DNA of 64,000 nucleotides, taken from positions 537,464 through 601,463 of the forward strand of contig NMRA01000085.1 of the NCBI GenBank assembly GCA_002633005.1. The letters are read 5' to 3'. The notes under the pieces are model-generated. The model saw nothing but the letters and a program-made list of their open reading frames with translations. It was not told where the DNA came from and searched no databases. Positions 10,308 through 22,300 of this stretch are shown piece by piece. Both the position numbers and the translations under genes were made by a program. Origin of the DNA: Phoronis australis (lineage: Eukaryota; Phoronida; Phoronidae). Within the stretch, counting starts at the first letter, position 1; each line of letters begins with the position of its first letter.

Positions 10308-13300
10308 GTGAGAATTAATTCGGACAGCTCTGTACAAAACATAATAGGGCCCACTGGTTAAAAATAGTATATTTACTTTCTTAAATTTTCCGGACTCTTT
10401 TTTCACCTCAGATTTTCTTCCTATAGTCTGACTCACGTTTTCATTGGAATCAAATTTTTGTGACCACCAATGACTTACAGAGCAAGTCTCTTACAGGCCA
10501 CATTGGTCTCACATTTCATTTGAAAACCAGTTTGACGCCGGTTATTCAATGGAGAAAACTGGTTCTCAACATGTGGGACCCTGCCGTTAAAGGCAGAAAT
10601 AGCGTTGTTGACATGTAGATAACATGGCTATAACCTTGGGCCATCCCATTTCTCAAAATGGATAGTGTGGCGTGTTTTAATTTTGCAAGGGTCACAAAAT
10701 ATCGGGTGCTAAAATAATACATTATTTTACGTCTTCTTCTATGGTTATAGATCTACTGTCGTCGTAATGGAGTTCACTGATGTTGTTCGTAGCTTAAATA
10801 ACCACTTCATTATTATATGATTTTATTTTGAAGTTGACCGTTCTTGACCCGCCTACGTATTCCCGAATACAACTTCATCCATCAAAGAGTTTTACCCCTG
10901 ACTGCGTATGCTCAGTACGTCGTCACAATGGTTGGGTATCCCTTGAAAAATATATGGACTACGCTTGCCCACTAAATGATAGAACCAAAAAGTAAATACG
11001 GGCACAAGGTTTCTCATTTTTGTAGAAATTAATTATTATTCGAAGCTAAGATTTTAGCTTAATATGGCGGAAATGGAATTTTAATTTGTCAACTACCTTT
11101 AACAAAAAGTAACATGCTTCATAAATCATTTTGGTATGTTTTTTACGTCAAACCACCAGAAAAAAAAAACATTTTCGTTAAAGCGCTTATGACTTAAAGT
11201 CGTATTAAATCTGTGCTTTCTGTGAAAAAAACGTATTCCAAACTTAAAATTCAGGTCACCCACTAACCTAAATCAACGATAGAAACGCGTGTTGAAGGCC
11301 GCTTCAGGTAGAGCATTACTGAGTGGAAGCGTACCCTATAGCTGAAGAAAGTAAAGGGACCTGATGACTGTAGTTTATTGATGGGTAAAATAGTTGAGAA
11401 AGTTTTTTGCCGTACTTTTAAGAAAATGTATCGTATCGGTGCCACGTGACAAATGAAATCCACGTTTTATGATGTGCTGCTGCGTCCACTCCAGGTAAAG
11501 CACATGTATTCTCTATTTTTCATGGCAAACACAAACCTACACGTACAATGTGCTACCGCGACATACATTTTCGTGGCAAGTTCAAGAAGTATTTGCAACT
11601 TAGATGCGTGAATACATAACTGCATTTTCCATTTACAGAAATTCATTAAACTCTACAAGTACATGCATTTCATTGATTGCCCGGGAATGATTTTAGTACT
11701 GGTGAAGAGAAATTTGACTTATATGAAAGATAGCGTTTAATAATTAAACTTAGTGTGTATACAAATATTAATTTCAACACCTCGCTACTATGGTTTTGAT
11801 AATTCCAGTGATTTAGATATTTAAATGTAATTTAACTAATTAATCTATAACATAAACAGTCGTTATTTTCAACGAGCATACTGTACATTCTGTTTACTAA
11901 TGGAGAGGACATTCTTATGGGCATATAATCGAAGAGGCCTGCCGATGTTGCCGTTTTCAACCAGTATTAATTTTGAAAAATGTACTGTAACGACTGGATT
12001 CTGAAGGACAGGGGAATATTATATTTTATGTCAAAAACGTCCTGGAGGTCCAGGCGGTAAGCTTCAAACTCAAAGGGATTCATTAAGTCGAAGCGTCAGT
12101 AACGCTTGTCGATAGTAAACAATTGCCAAACAATCTTGAGAAGCCTACGAGTATTACTTGGTCGCAGATTTAAGTAAGTCAGTAGTTGTTGGCGGCCTAG
12201 GAATATATGAAAGCAGAAAGTCTATAGATTTTGATTTTTGACTTAGCCGCAAATCTGTCCTACATTGACTTTATATCAGCTTTAAAGGGACTCTAGATAG
12301 TCCCTGTTTAGTTCTGTTAACAGATCTTAACAACGATTGTCCTATCCAATCCCCTGATGTTCTGAAATGCTGATCAGGTCTCAAAATCCTGGAACAAATT
12401 TGTAATTAACTCCTTACAATAAACGTGACCAACGCTTTAAGCGAGTTACACAACTGTATAGGGATGTAGGTATGGACAACTCACGGTAAACCACAGAACA
12501 TATCTTATGCCAAAGGAAGTAAGTGTCATACTGTCTTCATTACTTACCAATGGTGCATAAACAGGTAACAACACGAGCATTTGGCTGAAATTACCAAAGC
12601 ATGGGGTTTAGTATCCTTTTAACTAAATTCGTAATCGCCGTTTTGGTTACTATTGTCAACACTGCCATGCTTCATCGTCATCCTAATGCCACTGATACGG
12701 TCGGCGTCGTCATTTTCACCACCATTGCCAGCAGTGAGCGGCTGTATAAACAAGCTAATAACTGGTATTTGTGTTTACGTCAACAACATCATGACTTGTG
12801 CGATCGTTAGCCACAGTCGTCGCTAGTGCCGTAAATCAGTAGACTGTAGATTTTTTAGTCGGGATGCAAATCTTCACCACGTCATTCTTGCATGCGCTAT
12901 CCTTTTCGCGGATCTTTTTTTTCAAACCAAAGATTTGTTCACAAACCAATTAATCCTGTTGAGAGTTCAAAACGATCCCCAGCGAACAATGCAGATATTC
13001 AACAAAATTATTCGGGATTATTTTGCTTGGAAAGAATCAATTAGATCTGAGGGACTTGAGAATCATGAAAATGTTGTTTTTGTATGATTTTCTTTTACTA
13101 CCATGTAAATTGAACCATTTTTTTATGATCTTTCATCAAAGGCTGTCACTTATTCATTTATTGCCGCGTGACATCAGTTGTAAAACTTCACCTATTTATA
13201 GTGCCTTCCCAAAACATGTACACACTGCACAATTGTCCTCCTATCAGATTCTTGCTTACAGGTGACTGCGTCATAATCTCAATTTAAAAACAGCAAACAC

Positions 13301-16300
13301 GACTATTTAACCTCGGGTCAGTATAAATAATTCTTTATCCGCATATATCTAAATACGCTTTGTTCAACCTTGCATTTATCTTTTTATTCCCTTTGTGATT
13401 TGTATGCTTACTGCCAATTTACGTGAAAAGAATTCTTTAACGCTTATGGCAATAGTCTTTCATTGGGTAAAGTGTAGCGTCCTAGCGAAGCGAGCGATGA
13501 AATCGCTTATGCAAACATACAATACAAGCGATAGTGATCTCCGTTCTGGCCTTAGAAACGAATCGGTTCACGGCGCTGAGCCCTGTCGACGGTGTGTTGA
13601 AATTGCCTCTTTGCCGGGAAGGAAGAATCGATAGTCGCAGTCGGAAAGCAAATTTTATAAGCTATTCAAAGCGTTTTTCGCAGTGCTAAAAGTTACTTCA
13701 GTTCCCGTGGCAAGTGAGCTAATAATTCGGAATAATTCGGACTGTGTACTGAGAATTAAACACCGAAGGTAGGTGGACAAGCTGTGATGTACTGAGGTTG
13801 AAAAGGTCTTTTCGCTATGGGGCTGAGTTAATTAGTCACGATCAAACAGTGCCCTTATGTAGCAGTACGGATGCCTTAGTCGAGCACATTTGGCAACAGT
13901 TTTGTCGTGGAGACACCGAGCTTGACAAAATATGTGTATTAGATAGAACCCGTCTACGTGAAAATCTGTCACTTACTCTTGTACATCATACTGCTCAATA
14001 TCACATTAAGATTCAATTGACTTGGTTCTGGCCTTTGACAAATACGGTACTCTCAATACGTCAGCTGGACTGCCATAGTTTGTGAAAGGCACAAGCACTT
14101 AGATTCCCTGCGAGACCACACTGAACTTCAGACCAACTTGAATGAAACCCGTCATCCCAAGCAGCTGATATTCTTTCATAATTCTGTACAGTTACGTTTG
14201 TTTCTGACATGTTTCGTGTTGAGGTTGTTGTCGGTGTGTTTTGAATTGGGCAATGTCACTTGTCTTTACTTTCGGTCGACATGTCAAGAACGGTGTCTGT
14301 AAAACGGTACAGCACTCGATTTCTTAAGTCAACGTCACTGTCAATCAATCGTACATTTTAACCATTGAAATGTAATTAAGCGTCTACATAGTGATGATGA
14401 ATTTGTTTATTCAATTCGAAACGCTGTGCTCTGTTGGTGACTAGAAGGATTTTACTTAAAAATTGATCTGCTAGCAAATGGCAGTCCACTCATCGACTTC
14501 ATAGCTTTATCTCTGGCAATGTTTATTGTTGCTAGCACTTGAGTTCAACGGCGATATCAGTGCCGATGTTTGATCAAGGATAACGATCAACATCGCGATC
14601 ATACTCCGTAAAAGCCTTTAACAGATATTCTGAGCCACTTGAGCGCCTGTAAGTGACATCGGATCATTTTTGAAGTTAGACAGTTAAGATACAAGACTTA
14701 ACTCGGTCACGAATCGGCTTCTATGAGAACTACGTACTTGCAGACACTATGACATAGTTTAATAATTACGTGGATCCCACTCACGTGACCCATATATATC
14801 GACGTCTCATAATTTTGGTGACTGTATATTTCGCAGATTCTTCATCCAGAAATTTATTTATAAGTATGCTAACAGTTGCTGAAATTTGAATCCACAGATT
14901 TGTATTGCATCTAGTCTCGGGGCTACTTTAGAACGTGTCTTTATAAAAAATTTACAATACAAAGACACTCCTGGGATCTAACCCGTTTACGTTGTTACTA
15001 TTGAAAAATATAATATCCTGAAGTGAGTTATATTGAATTTCACTTGTGTGGTAATTGATTATTATTTTGAACTCTTTCTTGTCCTAACGCAGGGTTTGTT
15101 ACTGGTTCGACTAGTTGCTCGCCCTATGTTATGACGGTTGCAATGCCTATTTTTTTTAAGACAACCCGAAGTAAAAAAGTTAACTTAGAAGGTGTCAAAA
15201 AGTTATAAATTAGAGATACGAGCAAACGCATGATCAAATGATTGTTAGTCACGATGTATAAAACCATTTAGCTTAAACACCCCGGGGTTCACATACATGT
15301 AATTCATTTTCGAATCCTCATTGCTGCAAGCCCGTTACTAATGATTTCAAGACGCCTTTTTATTTTTGTCCTTTACTTTTGAAACACTCTGTTTGCATGC
15401 CGTGTGGGATTCTATCAAGTCACACTTAATCATCTACGAACTGGCGCAGATTCATTGCGTCCGTAGTCCCTGGTAACTTATGTATAAGCTGGCCTAAGTC
15501 ATATGGTGTCATACCGTGCGACAGACAGCCAATGGTGCTCTATTAAAAACGAGATAAGAAGGGCGTGTGAACAAATTTCGGAAGAAATAAGTTGTACTCA
15601 AACAAAATCGATGCATGTAACACCTCGTTAAAACGCTCAGTTCTGCAGCATGTCAATGCAGCCATAAAGCCAGACATGCATGTGGTTATTGTGAAGGTAG
15701 AAAGTTAAATTTGTAATTGTGCCCGCAAGCGGTATGAAGTTTCGCGTCCTTAACTACTGGCGTAGAATGCAGAGAATCATTTAGCACGTATACTTCGCAA
15801 TATTTTGGCGAAAACTTCAGTTTCCATTCGGCTTATTTTCAGATTTACCAAAATTCTGCTACTTTGATGTAGTTATAGACCGTTTTACGTACCTAGTTTT
15901 CTTACGGAATGTTAAGCTCCGATTTTGAGAGTGACTTTCACGATTAGTGTATTCGGAGAGAACGAAAGAGGGTACTGAATGCCAATTTTATATTTCACGT
16001 CCTGCGGTTTACCGAAGTTGATTATCGTATGCGCAATCTCATATACCTTTTGGTCTACTCGGAATGAAGACACTGCATCTTCAAAATATTTCATAACTAC
16101 GCGAAATGAGGCTACCACCTAAAATATATATTCAAGAAGTGATTGTAACGCCCCATTAACACGCGGCCTCCAAGATTTAATGCGTCAACATGTCATAATT
16201 TCTGATACCAATATGCCAACAACGGCGCATATTACATTTTTCGTTGTATTGCTTGGTTTCCAGACTGTTAAGTTAACGCTGCATTTCTTCCTGTAAAATC

Positions 16301-19300
16301 AGACTCGTGCATTCCTTGCCGTGATTCCTTTCACGTAATATTCCTTGCCATAGTAGGATTCTGTTTCCGTTACCAACAAGAACATCGAAACCATCAGCGA
16401 CTCAAGAAAACAACTCAGTTTATTGGGTTTGGTCATCCATAAAATTGCGATTCGAAAGTGACGCATGTTGAAGATAGACTTTAAAGTCCGCCAACGGTAA
16501 ATGTGAAATTACTAGCGGTAGGATCAACTTTGAAGTGTTACATAGAATTTGGCAACTCACATATTTGGGTTCAAATAAGATTTTAGTGCCCTGTGAAGTT
16601 GGTAACACTCAATTACAAGAAAGGTTTGAAAGGTTTTTCAATTATGAAAAATCTGGTGACCATTTACTGTCGTTCGATTTACTTGGTGAACCTCAGTAAT
16701 TGCATGTAGTTCACTCATGCGTCACGCTTAAATTTTTAGAATTTTGCTTTCCAACCTCCGCACCATCTAGGAAACAACAATTTAATAATTAAATTCATAC
16801 ATGTAAATTATTCGCACAGAGCTACGTCCTCGTCACTACACGATATTTAGCGCATCACCACCGGGTTCCTCAAGTCTAATATTGACACCTACGGTAGCCA
16901 AGCCCACAGCAATTTGCATTGTGTTCACAGGTTACTGATTCAACAGCATCCTGAGAACTTAGGCTGATGATGTGTAGTTACACCATTATAATGACTCACT
17001 AAAATACATTACTACAACTGAGCTAGCAATATATTCTACAGCACTGACATTCGGAAACACAATGCAAGACGTAATTGACATTCACTTAACCAAAGGCTTG
17101 TCCAAGTTGCACAGAGCAGCAGTTACAAACAAAATTTGATCCATGGCAGACAACAAATTCAAAGGTATTACAGTTGACAATATCTTAAACTGCTTCATTC
17201 GCTCAATAGCTCTTTCCACCTGAATGTGAGCTCTTGCTATTCTTCTCGTTTGTGTTGCTCAGCTGACAACTAATAAAAGGTGGAATATTTAGCCCTGCAC
17301 CACCAAGTGCCAACAAATCTCTTATCAGGAACCCTCGATCAGCCATATCATCCCCATATCCAACCTAGTCTAGAAACCTCAACGACTCAACAGTTTTGTT
17401 GTCCGAGGCTGATCCAGTCCATCAGAAGGAAATAAAACAAAGGCCCCAGTTGGACCAATGACTACAAGAGCCATAATGGTGTTATGATGTTCATACGAAC
17501 ACCAAGTGATTCTTTGAGATGATGGGATGTTTGGCCGATGAATAAAAAAATTCTGTGCAATCTACAATTTTAAATCCACTTGACATGTTTCAGTCATTTA
17601 TTCAAACACCATCACCAGAAGAGATAATAAAGTGGCCAGCTGTTCGCCATTTGAAAACCAGGGCCAGGGAACATCTAAATTCTGACAGAGGTTTACATGT
17701 AAATGTTCACCTACAGAGCTCCAATCATTGTTATCAGCATTGCTCTTTCAATGACTTCCCAATAATAGATCAAGCAGAAACAATAAAGGAGCTTAAAATT
17801 CATGAGGCTCTACACATCAGTTGGTGCAAGCCCAATCTCAATAGGCAGCTGGCACACCACAGGTTGGTCTAGTTTATTGTCACTCCCCGTAACTGACTGT
17901 GTCTGTGTTTCATTACTTATTGCTGTGCCTAGCTTAGTGGCCTCTATATTCTCTCTTCTGATGATGGTGTTTGAATAAATAATACCGAAACATGTCAAGT
18001 CGATTTAAAACCGCAGTTGTTTTTATTAATCTATAATTGCTCGTGTTTTCTTAAAAGGCTTAAAACATTCTGGTAAAGTATTGAGTGTTTGTTGCTTGTC
18101 TCGTCATGTGACAAGAAATTGCAATTCATGATACATCAGATTTATCTATGTGGTAAACACTAAACTGATCAAAGTCTGTGAAACACCAAGGAAATCCTCA
18201 AGTGCTTCTACATCCAATGCACGCAGTACCCTAACCAGAGTCACTACCAATTCCTCAAACAGAGACAGTGTTCGCTGAGGTCCTCGTTTCTTGACATCGC
18301 TCGAGACTTTAGCAAGCTCCTGTCTAGCTGCACCTTCCCAGTATGACATCCTAGATGCACGGTTCGTGACATTATTGAAGATGAACATCAGACCTGACAA
18401 AAGTAGGACCTGCAAATAATAAAGTGTCAGTTCATAAGCTGCTGGACTGATTTGACAAGCTCTGTGATTGTCGACATTGTAAAATCAAATAGATGTCTTT
18501 ACCAGCATCTTTGCATTATTAAGTCCAGTGTTACAGTAACCATGTGAGTTGACAACCACGATTGGCTAAATCCCTGAACTACGAGTTTTAAAGGAATACA
18601 GTCTAAGCACTGATGTGTTGTTGCTTTCGGTTTAACCACCACACCTAGCTTTCTGATGTTTTCGGTTTAAAGGCCCTGGGCATTAACCCAAATGGGTACG
18701 ATAAGTAAAATGTACTTACAAGTATAGAATTTGCATGATTAACCATCCTTCTGAATGTCATCCATAAAGTTTGCGTTTGAGACACAAGCGGTCTATCAGC
18801 TGGGTATACTCTCGAAGGTCATCAAAACAGATGTTTGTCTGACATCCGACCGAAGCAAAACCTGCAAAAACATTAAACAGAGATTTGTTAAGATAAACTG
18901 AGTTTAAACTATGACTGACAGATTCTAAAATTGGGCTTTACATTACTTAAAATTGAAATTGAAGTTCTTACAGCAGTACTACATGATTTGTGATTTAATG
19001 CACCCCATTTGTCCCTTCAAGATTTTTAGTGGGTAAACATAGAGCGAGGAGGTAATGACCAGTGCAAACATACATCCTAGTGGGATGTGAGGTCCGCCAT
19101 AGGATAAAGAGACACCCCAGTGGGGTGTGAGGTTCACCTGGGGACTCACTTAGGAAAGAAAACCACGACTTTGCCATGCAGTGGCCCGCAAATCCCCCCA
19201 ATTTCAAACAACAAAAATCTCAAAAAATTAAGCCCAAACCTACAGTTGATGTTAGCTAATACAAGATACTCACCTTTTGAGGACTTTTTATGGACAACAG

Positions 19301-22300
19301 GTGGTTCCACCTCCACTTCCATGGAAGTATTAGCAGGAAAATACTCATGTCCTATATCTAATAATTTCAAATGATCTCCTGCAACATAGGTTTTAACACG
19401 TATAGCAGCGTAATTGTGATCTTCTATGTGGATTCCGTTGGACACATACACCACCGTTGGCTTTCGCTTTACAGGGGGGTCATCAGCTGAGCGCTGGGTC
19501 GGCGGCTTCCTCGCTCGCTTCCTTGTTAATCTGTCAACTTCAAGTTGTGTAACGGCAGCAGGGAGAGGATGTGGGTGTTCATCTGTAGGTCCTTTACCAC
19601 CAACAAAATGTTTGGAGCATATTACGGTGTTTTTCGTGACCTTTTCGATCCCAAAGTTCTTTCTCCCGCAGCGAGAAATCCACACTTTGCACTTGTCAAG
19701 GTTCGTTTTCGGCTTCGGGAAATTTATGAAAAATACTCCCTGCATGTGTTCTAGATGCGCATAACGCGAATCTGATTTACAAATCCCATAACAGCAATGC
19801 TTGTTTGGCATTTTTCACACTAAGAGATGAAAAACTCGAAGGAAACTGAACAGAATACACTCTGCGAACGAACCGCCAAGATGGCCAAACGACAAGCTTT
19901 TGCCCTACTTCCGTTGAAGTCTCGCAGAATCGCGCGTTATTGTTATTATCGCAGAAGGCTTGTTAGTTGCCTACGATTTGAGTTGCCAGGTCGGCAGATC
20001 AAGAAAGGATAAGAGAAGCAGTGTTTTTATACTCCACAGCTATGCACAGAGAAAAGTGTAAACTTTATTTTGTAAAGTCAGTACTATTTAATTATTTCAG
20101 TCCTATTCAAAACAAAAATCAAACGTATTTGGGGTTTAAAAACAAAGCGTTTAAGTGTGAGCGGGAATAAAGTCATGAAATTCTTGCCCACACTTTAATG
20201 CATGTTTATAGGAATTATTTGTTGCAATAATATGAGTGTCATTTCAATAGACACCCTTTATAACTGTTGTGGCTAACTTCCAACTTTTGTTAATTTACCT
20301 GTAAATTTTGTGTAATTTCAGATGTTTATGTCATGGAAAATTCCTTCACGATTACTCAGCACGGGTGACGCGATGGACACCATAGAAGCAGGTAACATTC
20401 AATTGACATGCAGGCGTTCTTTAAAATCTGCTGCAAAGACTTTTCGATATTTTTTACCAAAATAAAGTCAACTCGTTTGTCAGTTGTGTCGTGATCACCA
20501 GTTTGATTCTATATCCTGTGATTGAACTCCGTGTCTGCTCATTTCACACTAGACAAAACGTGTTCCAGCCGGCCAGACTCGGCATTCTCAGTCGGTCGAG
20601 TCACAGTTGGCCGCCCGTGAATACTTCCCCGACGACGTCATAATTACTATTTCTTGGCACTTGTTTGACGCAGTGTTTCGGCCTCATTTGATTCGCAAAA
20701 GTACGGACAAAATGAAACAAGCTAGGGTTGCACACGGCAAGGACGGATGGGTGGTTTCCTCATAGCACGCACGTTCAGTGCTCATAATCAGTATGCAGGA
20801 AGCTGTACAAGGACATTTCCTACGTTATGATGCATCAGCATAAAGCTGTTATAGTTTGGTTTCAGGCTTTGCTCAATAGTTGAATTATTTTTGCATTACT
20901 TTAGTCTCATGTGACAAGTAGATCCGGCGACAATTTCTTCGTAGTACGTAGTCCTTGGCACGTAGAGTGAAGTGTGGGGACCATGGAAATCTGCCTCACC
21001 ATAATCCGTGTCTTCGTGTGCATAGCACATGAAGGCTTCAGTTCGTCCAAACCTTTTTTCAGATAACCCCGATGAATTATTGTCGCAAGTGGCAAAGCTA
21101 CGTCTGGACCCTCCCGAGAACGCCACGTATCGGCTTCCCATGACATCCAAACCTGACCGCGCGCTGCCCACAGAATCGCCACAACACCACCAATTGCATG
21201 ATAAAGTGCGGAATGCTTCTGGTTGTAAGTGATCTCGTGTTTTCTGTTGGGTAAATGTATTCAGTAAACAGAAACACTGACTTGGAGACTGGTAAACACA
21301 CGTAGGTCAGTAGACCCTAGGTCTAATAGGTGAACATGATGAAGTGAGTTTATTTATTTGTCTTGAGTTCCACTCTCTTACTGAACCACCTATTTCAGTG
21401 GCAGTGTCCCGACGGGACGCTCAAAGTGGTGACTGAGCCACCCAGGGTCAAGTCTTCAAGTAATGACTTATGTCACTATGGCCTCTGAAATGCTGTCTCT
21501 TACACGTTTAACAATGAATGAACATGACCAATATCGTAATGTGTAATTATTCTGATTAATAAAATTACATTTTTTACACGATAATCAGGCTATGCGACTT
21601 TTGTGATATTAGTCTTCAGTTCGAATATTTCACGACCATTCGTTATTCCCCTAAATACCGTAATAGACGAGAAAATGAAGGTTGTATTCAAGCGATTGGC
21701 AAACATTTTAAGTTGTAAGATTAATATGCTCCAGAAATTTGCCGTAAGGCATCTGAACGCTACAGCACCATTTGCTGTCTGCCACGTCACCAGTGGAAAT
21801 TATAATTAAGTCAAATTCACACTGCACACGAACATTATCTTGTTGATACACGACCTCTTTCGGAATGAATTTGATACAGCGGTGATCTTCAGCCAGTATT
21901 TGTACTCGTTTACGTAGTTGTCAGTTCCTTTTCTCGTAAAAAACGGAAAGGCTTTCTGAGCGCAAATTGAATGAATATTTTAAAAAACACATTTTTGCAT
22001 AGGCAATAAAGGCACATGCTACTGGAACGGTAACGGTTGTGATAGTCCTAGTAGAAACAGTAGCAGTAGTTGTATTCTAAAGAAGTAGCGTCTTGCCGCA
22101 AAATATTTAGAACTCTCTCAGTTATTCTTGTCAATTAAAATAAAGTTAGGTTGAATCTTAGAAAAATGTCCAGATTTGACCAACTTTGGAATATCATATC
22201 TCAAAAATACCGGGCTAATCGAATCCCTATGAAACTTTTGGTCTTTGCATTGTTATTTAAAACGTTGTGCGCGCAATTGTTGTATAATGTTCCCTTTCTG

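Larger units (their letters stand above)
10308..17081. other. Intron 1 of the 352-aa gene, 5' part; no exon seen
   Basis: Only short frames without matching splice sites are seen. It contains one foldback MITE (10505-10580) and one dispersed repeat copy (near 16353-16480). Confidence 0.5.
17567..18012 (+). mobile_element. Penelope-like element inserted in the transposase
   Basis: The + strand frame ending at 17872 encodes KELKIHEALHISWCKPNLNR, the usual end of the GIY-YIG endonuclease of Penelope-like elements. Arms at 17567-17638 and 17937-18010 are inverted copies (about 85% by eye). The insertion splits the transposase between RAII and DCTEFF. The target sequence appears duplicated: minus strand ATTATAGATT before it and ATTGTAGATT after it. 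The reverse transcriptase is missing, as in the copy at 587-1160. Confidence 0.75.
17082..19811 (-). mobile_element. THAP + DDE (Harbinger/ISL2EU-like) transposon, decayed and split
   Basis: Read on the minus strand, a THAP DNA-binding domain (exon 19811-19274) is followed by pieces of a DDE_Tnp_4-type transposase. These are FASVGCQTNICFDDL (about 18860), DDIQKDG and SCKFYT with a stop between (about 18740), a helix-turn-helix segment at 18146-18415 (KRGPQRTLSLFEELVVTL, LGVSQTLISLVFTT), TLPECFKPFKKTRAII (about 18060), and after the inserted Penelope element, DCTEFF, MADRGFLIRDLLALGGAGLN and AMDQILFVTAALCNL to a TGA at 17082-17084. At least three in-frame stops and several frame changes make it non-functional. 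I did not identify the element's terminal inverted repeats. Confidence 0.8.

Noticed and set aside
13798-14085. 95-codon plus strand frame in intron 1 of the 352-aa gene
   Set aside because: No matching splice sites, no recognised domain; its phase does not join to exons 1 and 2.
17810-17998. Minus strand frame over the second Penelope-like element
   Set aside because: It is the antisense of the GIY-YIG fragment and 3' tail.
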